This document shows, piece after piece, positions 38,554 to 49,882 of a DNA stretch of 64,000 bases (position 1 is the first letter of the stretch; the number at the start of each line of letters is the position of its first letter). The notes beneath the pieces were generated by a model. The model saw nothing but the letters and a program-made list of their open reading frames with translations. It searched no databases and was not told the origin of the DNA. The stretch comes from Trichoplax adhaerens (lineage: Eukaryota > Placozoa > Uniplacotomia > Trichoplacea > Trichoplacidae). A program made the position numbers and the translations under genes. The stretch is from contig NW_002060944.1 of assembly GCF_000150275.1 (NCBI RefSeq), forward strand, positions 3,979,080 to 4,043,079. Direction: 5' to 3'.

Positions 38554-39453
38554 TTAATAATGTGTAATATAAAATGATTTACATATCACTTTGGTGCCAT
38601 CTATTGGAGATAGCTTATTAAACTGAATCACAAATTCGCCACACAGTTTCTGAACATGAATAATATTCTTCTTGTTATCCCCATATAGACGCAATCGCAT
38701 GATCATATTTGGTAGCATTGCCTTAGTTATTCCTTGGAACGTAGCTGTTTCGTTAATAACTCCATTAATTAAGGAACAAGTTTTAGTCTTAAATCTCCTT
38801 TTCTTAACTTCATCTTGTACTAATCCATGTATTGAAATAGTATCCAAATTCAATTTGTCAGAAATGTTGATAACTTTGATAAAATGCATCTTTAATATGG
38901 TAGAAAATGCATTAAAAAATACTGTAAACTGCACTTGTCCAATTTTATTATTCTTGTTGGAAGGAAGAACGGAATTTTTACCCATCTTTTGGCGGATATC
39001 CTCCGTCATCGATGATGATCTCGATCTCGTATTTGAATTACGGCTAAACCCCTGAAAAGAAACACTATGGGACACCTTGTCTGGATTTTTGTTCAGATCT
39101 TCGCTATCGATAGAATCTTGGGTACTACCATTTGATATTAAGCACTCTGAAGAATTGGTCCATTCAGTCGGTGTATTCGCCACTACTGGCTCAAAAGATG
39201 TTTTAGGATTAATCCTATTCAATAAGGAAGCTTGTATTGATTGAAAGTAGTTATCATTGTTTGTTAATCTACTCAGATATGATTGGGAGTCCATGCTATA
39301 GTTCATCTTTTCATCTTCAATTAGGCAATTTAGCGTTTCATCGGATTTTATCATTAAACGGTTCTTATAGTAGACAAAGATAACGCAAGCAATCGCAATG
39401 ATAAGCATGCCAACATTTTCGAATAGATCCATAGTTATGATTCCGTACAGCAT
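38554..39453 (-). CDS. Membrane-anchored C2-domain protein, synaptotagmin-like
   Basis: ATG at 39453 opens a 299-residue frame. Residues 10-28 (ENVGMLIIAIACVIFVYY) form one transmembrane helix followed by KNRLMIK, the N-terminal anchor plan of synaptotagmins and ferlin/E-Syt relatives. A polar linker about 120 residues long with a Ser/Arg cluster (SRNSNTRSRSSSM) leads to a C2-like domain from about 172: GQVQFTVFFNAF..LKMHFIKVINIS, KKRRFKTKTCSLINGVINETATF, MRLRLYG, LCGEFVIQF. The Asp residues that bind calcium in C2 loops are not seen, so it is probably calcium-independent. Only one C2 domain is found; a GTGATA after DGTK near 38584 could be a donor to a missing C2B exon. Divergent; could be a synaptotagmin 14/16-like or lineage-specific protein. 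Confidence 0.6.
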   Translation of the reverse strand: MLYGIITMDLFENVGMLIIAIACVIFVYYKNRLMIKSDETLNCLIEDEKMNYSMDSQSYLSRLTNNDNYFQSIQASLLNRINPKTSFEPVVANTPTEWTNSSECLISNGSTQDSIDSEDLNKNPDKVSHSVSFQGFSRNSNTRSRSSSMTEDIRQKMGKNSVLPSNKNNKIGQVQFTVFFNAFSTILKMHFIKVINISDKLNLDTISIHGLVQDEVKKRRFKTKTCSLINGVINETATFQGITKAMLPNMIMRLRLYGDNKKNIIHVQKLCGEFVIQFNKLSPIDGTKVICKSFYITHY

Positions 39454-40859
39454 CTTGCCTAAAACTTCCTAAGGAGTTTTTAAACATATATATTGTAGCC
39501 GTCGTACCTGCAAAATAGGCAATATGTCCTTTATAAATAGCGTATAAAAGTTTATAATCCTATCAAGACTGTATCTAATCTACTATGCAAAACTTTAATT
39601 TTAAAATAGCGTCATGCCATAAAAAATATCACAACAATTACACGATAAAGTAGAAAGTATTAATGATTCAATAACCACCTAGCTAGTAGTACCGTTCAGC
39701 CCATAATAAATTGATTTAAAGAGAAGTAAAATTTACGAAATTTAAGGTAGAAATTTCTTCATCTACGATAACCTTAATTTCTATATTATCTTTCGTAGCA
39801 GGATCTAAACCTAAGAATAATGGTGCAACTTTTCCGTATATAACGCAAGCACGTATGTAACGAACAACATCCATGTACAATTAATCATCATTTAATCTTA
39901 AAAGAATAATTGGTTAACAAATTTAGCTCTAACTGCCTTATACATATTATAGAAATATATTCCTCATCACTTCACCAATCTCTGAGGAATAACTCACCAA
40001 TAGATTTATTTAAATCGTTAGGGCTATTCTATATTATCTTACTAGAGCACTTTGGGAATAAAAGTAACCTTAACTATCAAGTGAAACACTTAAAGTTATT
40101 TTTTAAGAATTAATTAACACCATATACAGTAATTTTCTCGGCACCCTAAATACCTTTTGTAATCAGCAATTAAGTCGTAAAATCTGCTCTCATGTTGATA
40201 ATAAAATATAAAAATTGTCAAAGTACTACCTGTAACGCTACCTAAACTAAACTGTAAGTTCTTTATTATTATTCATATGATAGGCCTCTTTTAATTCTAT
40301 GATAACAATCTATTTACATCTACTGAGAACATAAATATTTTTATTCCGTTGTTAGATTTTACATTATGTAACATCATTCTCATACTAATTAAAAGGCTAA
40401 ACTAGAACAAAAAAAACATGATTTCAGCAATAGATCCATCAGCAATGGTAATTCTATCCAATCCAACGAATTTATTAGACTATTAGGATACTATAATAAG
40501 TTGGTGTATAATAGAAGCTTACATAGAAGAGATAATGAATGATTTTGGTTCCACTTTTTAAGAATTCAATTTTAATGTAAAAAGGAATTAAAATATTAAT
40601 TTTATATGATTGCAATTTTCAGTGCCTCTGATGTTTCTTGATTTGCGTTAAAGATGAAGCTTAACATGATTAAATTATTTAATGACGACATTTCAAAGGA
40701 TTTACTACTGATTACAGCCTTTTGTTATTTGATAGATTATGTTAATTTATTCAAATTGAAATCAGCCTGCTATCCCGTAGAATAATGATTTTCCTGATAT
40801 ATTATTATGGCAATAAAGTCTTAATAGTTATAACTATTTATTACCACTTTACTTTCTAC
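39454..40859. other. Interval with one small unassigned ORF
   Basis: AT-rich. A minus-strand ATG frame at 39874-39716 encodes 52 residues (starts MDVVRYIRACVIYGKVAPLF, contains KVIVDEEIST) with protein-like composition, but no recognisable family and no tested splice partners. It may be an exon or chance. Nothing else supported. Confidence 0.3.
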
Positions 40860-41158
40860 CTATATAACATCTTAAAGCTTGTTAGTACATAACTTGGATT
40901 ATCAACATAAATCATCTCTATGATTTTTAATTCCCTCATCCTAATTTTATAACAGTCTACAGGTATATACCAATAGAAATTCTTCTGAGTAACTGTACGA
41001 GAAACAGTGAAAGTAATAGTTCTAGAAATTTTCATTAAATGTTTTAATGAAAATGGTAAACTGTTTATCGATTGAACTTGTTGCAAAATGGCAAAATTAG
41101 AAATGTGATCAACTGATTTTTGTATCACAGGCTTCTTTTCTCGTACTAGCAATAGCAT
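40860..41158 (-). CDS. Possible orphan exon, about 99 residues
   Basis: ATG at 41158 followed by an uninterrupted frame to a donor-like AG|GTAGAA at 40860. The product is basic and mixed (MLLLVREKKPVIQKS, FTVSRTVTQKNFYWYIP, ELKIIEMIYVDNPS). No domain recognised, and no downstream exon identified on the minus strand. It could equally be a chance open frame in AT-rich DNA. Confidence 0.25.
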
Positions 41159-44100
41159 ATTATCACATTACTGTAATGATTTACGTCGTCTTTGAAATTT
41201 TTACGCAAGATTTCAGGTGTCTCCGCTTCTTGGATATACTTATGTGTTGGTAATGAGATTGTTCAGTAATTTTGAAGATATCAATATCAGAATTACGAGC
41301 TCAGAATCAAGGAAAGTAAGTCAACTCTATCCTGCCATTTTCTAGCTAAAGGCAGCTACGTAGGATAAAGGTATATAAAATATGTAAAGTCTATAATGGA
41401 ACTACTGCAATATATTTTTTAAAGAAAGAAGCTGTATAGCCACCCTAATATTATAGTAGCAAAGTTACGATATTCAAGTTACTATTAAGAATAAATCAAT
41501 TCTACCCTTGCCGATTTCTATAAAATTTTACGGTATCGATGACATGAAAATTAAGTAAATGAATCGAATATAAGAATTCATCACGAAAATATATCTTAAA
41601 AATTAAATGCTTGTAAATTAAAGTGTAAGTTTTAGGCTAGACATGAATCTCCAGCCAATACATCCAACTAGTTTAAAGTAATGAATTAAAATATACAGAG
41701 CCATAGATATAGATAGAAGCTTTTTTGTGATTTCGATGCGAATAAAATTTTTAAAATAAAGCTAAGCAATCTTGATTAAATATTATGTTGAATACCTTCC
41801 ATACCCATATGTTGTCAGAATACAACTATTTAATGAAGATAATAGGTATGATCGCAAGATTTACGATACGTCATCCGTTGGGAAGCTAGACGGCCTATTA
41901 TCTAATCATTTCTTTTTAGGTCTAGACTCCATCTGATCATTTTTATGAAAGACTGACTTCCATTGCACAACTCTAACTGATCATATTCATGAAAGACTAA
42001 CTTCTATTACATAAGATAAACGATTAACATGCAGTTTAAATTTATAATTATAACAATTTGTTGTCAGTTGTCGTCATGTAATTATTATCCAGTGATAGTT
42101 TTCAAGACTATTAGCCATTGTGAAAGATTACTGCGTTTATTGATAGAAACTATTTCGAAAAAAGTTATCATACACGAGCAATCTGTTATGCGTTATAGCC
42201 TTAAATAAAATGGATGTTAGCCTTAAGAAATATTTTTTTTCTTACTTTTAGTAATTAAAAAATATACACTAGTTGCTAGATTACGAACCAAAATCTAGTA
42301 GCGCCAAGTTAAATAATCAAGTTATTTTCTCGTACGTTTACATTAAACATTTTTTGATTAAAATTTAAATCCTACGGTACCTTAAAGAAGTGATCCTACA
42401 TCAGTAGTGAGAATTCAGCTCGGGAATTATAATCATAAAAGTTTTTAATCACTATGTAACCGAAAGAAAGGAATTGTTGACGTAAATTTCCTTTTAAATC
42501 CTTTCCAAAATTACGCGGAAATACTTCGTGCTACTGTTCACTGGTATAATATAGATTTGACTTTGACCTAATGAAACATAACTTACACTAGGCCACTATT
42601 TATTCTTATCGCAATAGCTTTTACAGCTAGCAGTGTTATAATATTCAATGTAAATTAGCCGCGTATCATAATGATTGATAATAACAGCAAGAACCATATG
42701 CATATTGATTTATATTACAGCATAAGAGTATAAAAATAGATGTACCGTACGGTTAACTAATGATGCGATTCATATTACTGGTCTAAATTCAATCGATGAA
42801 GTAGAGGAATGCCAAGTAGGGAGGCCAAGTTAATGTTGTATTGTATATACATTTAATCTCACATCGTTTCTCCCCATGAGGTATTAATACGGAAGGAAGT
42901 GTTCGTAAATTAAATTATTTATATAGTGAAGTACGAGACAATAATCTTAATCGGAACAATTTTAAAAGCTCTTTTTGCTGTACAGATGTGCCTAATAAGG
43001 TTATATACAATAATAAGAAATACATCAGAATCTGATTGTAAAAACAAAATAATGTTTGTTTGTACTGGTGTTGCCGTCGATTTACGTATACACTGATGTG
43101 TAATTGACCATTTCGCTGTTAAAGTACAGTACAAAATTTTAGTAGTATATTTGTACGACCTTCTTACCAGAGAGACATAAAACTTAAACTCTTATGGTAA
43201 ACAGTTCGGCGTAGGAGTTGCCGCAATACGTAATGCAAACTTTGAGTAGGATGTACTCCTTCTTTACTAATCCTTCATAGACGGTTACGGATATGATATG
43301 ATTATAATATTACACTATTACTTATTCTAATTATTATATGCTCATTCTCCTATTATCTATTCATATTCTCCAATTCACTATTTTAATATTGAATAGGAAT
43401 GCTAATGTATCCATTGTGGCTGCATAACTCGTGAGCAAATAAAATATGTGCATTAAATAATCTCAACACAGGCGGCATACCACACAGTATACAGTACATT
43501 ACTGTACTTTTAGATGAATAAATTTAGTATAACGAATGACGAACGTACAGTGTGTATATTCTATTAGCTTTATATAAACTTTAAAATGTTTCATACCCTC
43601 TTTCTTACCCCTTCCATACCCATTTAGTGTATTGTGGAGAATATGCGCTACCCTTAAAATTTTACGGATAAAAATAGATGAATTGTTCCAGACAACCTAT
43701 AGATGGATATTTATTTACAGACGTGGGATATCTATGTGGATATTGGTATCTTAAAATAAGAAGGAAATGAGTTATTTAATACCGCATAACCAATTAAAAA
43801 TTTCTTCTGCAGATATGAATAACAAGGTTAATATCGTTTCTTAGTTCTCATTATCTAAGAGATATAACAGAATTTGTACCTGATAATACTTTCAAGATTC
43901 CATATATCTCAAAAAAACAAAATATCGAATTCCCATTGTTGTATATTCAGAAAAGAAGCAGCTAATTCTACAGTGTATCACAAGTAAAGCAGGCAATATC
44001 TTACCATATAGTAGCATGCCAAAAGAAAGCATATAATCAACTACAGTATACTATACCCATGATTAAATATACATGTAGATAGAAACAGCTCTAAACTTTT

Positions 44101-45313
44101 TGATTTTGTCAAAAAGCACAATGCATCTACATTTATACTGAATGAAATAGAGCATTAATAATATCTTTATCGATTACAGCTTTAGTTAATCATCTTGTCA
44201 TAGTGACTAGGTGTATATACATACTACCCCCTCCCCCCATTCGTTTCTTAATTTCAGCAACTTAAAAATTAATGCTCACTATATGATAACATGATCATTT
44301 ACAAGCAGTATAATACCCCTAATACATTTCGCCAAGCGATATTAAACTACTGTACAATGACTCATATATAACATTTCTAACTTTCGCCAAATTGAATACG
44401 AACAATACGAAGTTATTGTGAATGCAGCAAACATATTGCATTTTGTATGATAGGAAAAAAGTCTGTCCTAATGGTACAGTAAAGAAAATGTAATTAATAA
44501 CTCTTTGATCTGTTTATATAGTATATCAAAAGCGTTGCGTTTAACTTCACAAATCTGGTGATTGAGACTTCAATTTCAACTGTAAACGGATACTATTATT
44601 ACAGAAAATTATATTTGAAAATTTTATCTTCCAGACTTGCTACTAGAGGATACAAGCATGTTGTCCTAATGTAGTCACGTGAAATTTTGACTAATGCTTG
44701 AAAGGTATAAAGGTAGTATTATATATCGTCCAATTATCAAGTAATATTAGATACAGTAATGAAGATGCAATTAATTATCATCACCAACTCGTTCAAATTT
44801 TAAACTTTTAAGAGTTATCTAAATGACCTATTATCATCAATTAGCCGTTCTTTTATAAATTCTAGAAGTCGTTACAACCGATATCGAAAAAATAATAAAA
44901 TACACATATTCCAAATATTCGAGTCATCATACATATTGTATGAGAATTTCGACCAATAGCAATCTGGCGCAACCGTGTATCAATTGGAGCCAGAGATAGT
45001 TTAATACAGAAAATGATTTATTTACAATTCAGTAGGATATACTATCAATAGCAATTGTTTTACTCTAAGGATATAACATTTCTTGCAAAAGATGTGCAGT
45101 GCAATTTTTATTTAGTGATTTTTAACATGACCATTATAGTTGGAAGTATGTGATTTTAGAATGTCACCTAAATATCATAAAATTCTACCAAAAATATACT
45201 CATTTCGTAATAGACCTAATTCGAGATTTATAATCATCAATTAAATTTAGATACTAAATTTTGCAAAGATACTTTATCAAGAAAGTCAAGCTCAAATATA
45301 TTATCTTAATACT
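41159..45313. other. 4.2-kb gene-free AT-rich interval
   Basis: No exon with family signal, no tandem array, no RNA gene recognised. Minor features: a partial direct repeat around 41930-42005 (TGATCAT..TTATGAAAGACT) and a C-run at 44225-44240. It lies downstream of the p67-like gene's stop codon. Confidence 0.4.
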
Positions 45314-48300
45314 TTAACTTTTACTACCAAAGCACCAAATTGTCAATCTGCCTTCACGTTTTACCTTCCCGGAGTTTAGAATTTGATTATAAGTATCGCT
45401 GCTATCTATGCATACAGGGATTTCATCTTGCTTGGTCCTTTGAAGAGTTGTAAAGCAAAATAATTGCATTAACACATTCAAGATTGGTTCACAAGCTCTA
45501 ATAATGATGCATATGCAAAGTGATTACCATAACGAAATAATTTGTCCCACCGGTGGCTCAAAAGACCCTCTGATTAGCTCTTTTAACTCATCTACTCTAA
45601 TGCTTGTCTTTATTCTAAATGCACGCGTATATGTGCAATGTATCTTGACGATCACATAACTCTAATAAACGGAATTATCGGAATATAAATGCGTTAGAGA
45701 AATTTTATAAATCAGGTATTAATTTCATATACGATGAATATTCGCTTTCTTTTGTGTGAGAATACTATACTTTTAAGAATAGAGTAACATTAATAATAAA
45801 TTATAAAGATTACGATAACATCCTCTATCCTCAACAGGTGTATTTTTTAATTCTCAGAGCATTGCATACCTTTTCACTAGCAGAAAGAGCTTTGGCATCT
45901 GCTGAGAAATTAACATTTTGATCGGGAATATTCTTAGTTATAATAGGTGGGATACGCGGTGTTGTTCTCTTAGGTGGAGGTACTTTGGGAGGAGGAGGTC
46001 GACTTGGGTTAACTTGTGACGACGACGACGAAGAAGCAACGATGGAAGCGGTAGCTCTACTAGCAGAGTTTGCTAAGCTTCGAACGGAAGATTCTATTTT
46101 GCTTGAAGATGTCGTATTTTTATTCGATTTAGGTGGACAAGAAGGTGGCGGGGGACGTTTTGGTGTTTTTTTATCCGGACCATTAACATCATCAGTACGC
46201 ATGATACGAGGAGGTCGATTAGGGGGTGGAGGCCTAGCGGGAACTGGTGATTTCGTAGCAGGTGAAGGGACAGGTGATGCAGTGGGTGAATTCTTGGCAC
46301 TTTTAGAGCCTTTCTTACTTGCCGGAGGCTTGTAAATAGGTGGAGGAGGTCTGCCGGGCAACTTTGCAGAAGGCGAAAATGAAGCTGACAAATTCTTACA
46401 ATCTAAAGGATTCTAATTCACAATAAAATTTCTTCTCACTACAATTATATGACTGCCATTGACCGTTATCTATTAACTCGTAATGAACGGTAAATCCAAT
46501 ACCTGTGAATTTGGGCTAGATGGAGATTCTGGTAGATCATAAATTTTAACAGATGTAACTACCTATAAAATGTCACGCAGTAAAGCATTGAAATAATATT
46601 TAAATATATTGCAAGAAAGTTACAAATTGCTACTGACTTACTTTTGCCTTTCCTAGAAAATCCAGCCTTTTATCTAGTTGAGAAGTTTTATAGACAGGAG
46701 GCTTAAAGACTTGCATTTCAGTTGGATAACATAAAGATTTACTGGGCAATGAACCATTCTATTATGTTAAGCGCGATAGTAGTAAGATTAGTTTATTGCT
46801 AATAAAATGATACCATATGCGATCAAATCAAGAATTACCTGCAGTTTCTCTAAAGCGTCCTGGACAAACTTTAGTTGCTTAGCATTAACCGTATATTCTT
46901 TTGCACATTCTAACATTTCTTTTGCATCATCCTTCATATTAAGCATGCTTTCTACTACAGCAATATTATACAGTACCTGCAAAATAATCATTTAACGTTA
47001 TGGATTAACAAGTAGTGAGTGATTAAGCCAAAAAAAATGAAGTCACCATCTATATAAGAAATTGAATTGCAAAACTACTGTATCATACGCGTAGCCGAGA
47101 AATGGATTATATGATGACTATCAGCTAGTATGTAGAGTTTTATTAGTTATTGCTACATGTAAGTACCACAAAGAGGAGTGTCATACCTGGTAGCACCATA
47201 ACTTGTAAGGCATTCCTATTTGTTTATAATCGATAAATGAATTGCTTCGCAAGCATTGAACAACTTGGTTAAAGTTACGGAGGGATTCTTCTAAACTGTT
47301 GTGTAGGCATAATTGTAGTTTTGTTTATACATAGCAAGATCAATGAATAGTGTTAGCTTAACCGTTGGATTATTATATCACAATGATGTATTTTAATACT
47401 GTATCATTTCAGCAGAATTTTAATCCTGTTAAACTAGAACATATATGTAAGTCTTGTAAATATTGACATCCCGCATACGCGTAGATTGATAAGTTTCTAT
47501 CAGATATGATACATACACACACGTTTGTATAACTAACCATTTGATTTATTAGCTAGCAGTTGCATTAGCAAGCCTATCATCAATGCATAATTAAAGTGAA
47601 AATTAATCCAGTCGTATTGTAACATACGTGTATATCGTTGCTACTACTGTATGAGTATATAAGTCTTGTAAATTGTAACAATCTGAATAAATGAACATGT
47701 TTTTCTCGAATGATATATTACTGATATGATTTGATTTAGTAGCTAGCATTTGTACTGTAGCAAGCTCTTTTCAGATGTACTACGTTATTTGCTCGTTCTT
47801 TGGACCTATACTTTCAGTGATGATATGAAATTAAAGCAATTTAAGAAAATCCAAACTACTGTAGTGTTTACATGCACCTGTTCTGAGTACAACATGTTAA
47901 AAGTACTTATGATTGTATGCAAGGTGATTTGACAATTACTCTAGAGATAACATAGGTGATAGGCGTACGATTTGGGAAAACAATGTTATACGCGTGTAGT
48001 ACTAACTTGTCTTGTAAAGCGTGCAAGATTCCAAGTTGCAAATAGGCCACAGCAAAATATTGATCTCTTTCCACGCTATATGTGAGAACCTATAGCAGAT
48101 GATAAAAGGTATTAATGTTGACAATTTTTGACAAAAATGCATGATTCACTGACATGCAGTAAGCGTATATGGCTATCTTATAATACACTGTAGTAAACTT
48201 TTATTTGGAATCATATCAATGAACTGCAAAAAACGAAAGTAATTTATCACTCAGAGTGTGATTATTCGTGGCTCATCGATTCAAGTAAAAGTGAACACTT

Positions 48301-48605
48301 GCACTCTACTGTATGATGCAGTCCATTCAATCAGTCGAAACTATCTTATCATCGTGAGCGGAAGTAAGACAAACTGTTGCATGACAGCCCAAGCAAAAAC
48401 TGTTCACATTCCATCATGTTTTCTCTCCTACTTTGATCGCTTCAGAATAATTGCCAGTAGACCAAAACGCCATTGCAATATCATACCAAATCTTGGCTAA
48501 TGGGGTAGTAATTTTATGGTAAAAGTCCAACGCTGCATCAACATTGCCTTGCTCGAATTGAATGATCGCCTCATGCCAATGTCTAATATCCAAAGCAGAT
48601 GTCAT
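45314..48605 (-). CDS. NCF2: p67phox (NCF2)-like NADPH-oxidase activator lacking SH3 domains
   Basis: Cytosolic activator of NOX2-type oxidases; family members bind Rac through TPRs and switch on gp91phox. Exons: 48605-48432, 48089-48007, 47295-47187, 46976-46839, 46758-46642, 46562-46503, 46394-45870, 45661-45528, 45437-45314, giving 487 residues in phase (human 526). TPR domain 1-190 matches p67phox closely; LRSNSFIDYK puts Arg102, Asn104 and Asp108, the Rac-contact residues of human p67phox, at identical numbers. The activation segment LGKAKVVTSV (human Val204 equals Val208 here) is kept. Residues 228-402 are proline-rich with four RPPPP motifs in place of the central SH3. The PB1 domain follows (VIVKIH with the basic Lys, then LWTKQDEIPV and LTIWC) and the stop comes five codons later, so the C-terminal SH3 is absent. 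Confidence 0.9.
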
Positions 48606-49882
48606 GGTATCAATAATAATAGCTCACAATCAGCGAAGAATCATGGATCAACATGGTTGCTTATGTCGACATTTTAACAGCCTCTCTGTTGGCTTGATGG
48701 CGGCTACTTTAACTCCATCCAGGATTGTTTGCAAATCCAGTCTCAAGGGTTAAGCTTTCAAGTTTTGGCGATGACACCGGTACGGTACAGCGCAAGTCCA
48801 GTAGCAGATGACTACGGTTCATACTGGTGGCACAGCCATGGACAGCTAGACACCTGGACAGTTTCGTATGAACTATTGTACTGTAGAAAAGTGAATCCTG
48901 TCGTGCACAAAATACTGTATAAAGCTGCCGAAATTTTTGAATTTTGGGTTCATTTAGAATCTACTGCTCACTACTCAGTGTGTACACTACATTATATGCT
49001 TTTATGATTCTGTATGAGCATGATTGCTATTCATTCAATCTGATTACGCCAAGTGATTTCGTTCTACTGCAGGACTGTATACTGTGCTATACACTGTATA
49101 CAGTATACTGTTCAGTACAGTACTGTATCTCTATATTGACAGTACTATACTTACAGTACAGGTGGCAGTCCGCAGTCCAGTCCAGTACAGTACGCACTGT
49201 ACTGGACAGACAGACATAGGAGACTGGGAGAAGGTCAAGCAACCATGAATGATCACATGATCGTCCTGGCTCAAAACGTACTGTACACTGTACTGTAGGG
49301 TACAGTAGTAAGTACCAATTGATTTCGTTCTACAGTACAGTACAGTACAGTACAGTACTGTACAGTACAAGTGGTAGTCCACAGTCCAGCACTGTCCAGT
49401 ACGCACTGTACTGGACAGACAGATATAGGAGACAGGGATACGTATACTGTACAGTACAGTACAGTGCTGTATCTTGACAGTACTTTACAGTACAGTACTA
49501 TACTGTACTGTACTTACAGTACTGTACAAGTGGTAGTCCACAGTCCAGTCCTGCACAGTACGCACTGTACAGTACTGGACAGGCAGATACAGGACACAGG
49601 GAGAACGTCAAGCAACCATGAATGATCACATGATCGTCCTGGCTCAAAACGTACTGTACACTGCAGAGTACAGTAGTAAGTATCGTAGTACTACAGTACA
49701 GTATACTGTACTCGACTGGACTGTAGACGCTGTGATTGGATTGCATGTTGTTGTTATTCGTGGTGAAACTCCCCAACTCCCCCCCCCCCATTGCCTTGAT
49801 GTCAAGATGAATGGTGGAAGCCTTTAATGTTGCTGTCCAATCTAATTCAAGTACTCGTATTAGCCTTAGGGAAAGACCAACT
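48606..49882. promoter_or_regulatory. Divergent intergenic region p67-like/PNPLA6-7, GTAC-palindrome rich
   Basis: 1.28 kb between two divergent start codons. GTAC words begin 170 bp upstream of the p67-like ATG (CCGGTACGGTACAGCGC at 48777) and become very dense at 49075-49720. Short open frames on both strands here are products of the repeat. A C-run lies at 49779-49789. Confidence 0.5.
49145..49720. repeat. Partial triplication rich in TACAGTAC palindromes
   Basis: A unit with AGTCC(G/A)CAGTCCAG, ACGCACTGTACTGGACAG and CAGGGAGAA occurs near 49161, 49372 and 49531. The flank CAAGCAACCATGAATGATCA recurs at 49236 and 49609, 373 bp apart. Runs such as five successive ACAGT at 49333-49355 make long self-complementary tracts. 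Confidence 0.8.

Noticed and set aside
45985-46335. Plus-strand glycine-rich open frame of 116 codons
   Set aside because: Exact antisense shadow of the proline-rich exon of the p67-like gene (proline codons read as glycine).
48729-49827. Several overlapping frames on both strands rich in Tyr/Cys/Thr/Val
   Set aside because: Products of the ACAGT/TACTG repeats between two divergent promoters.
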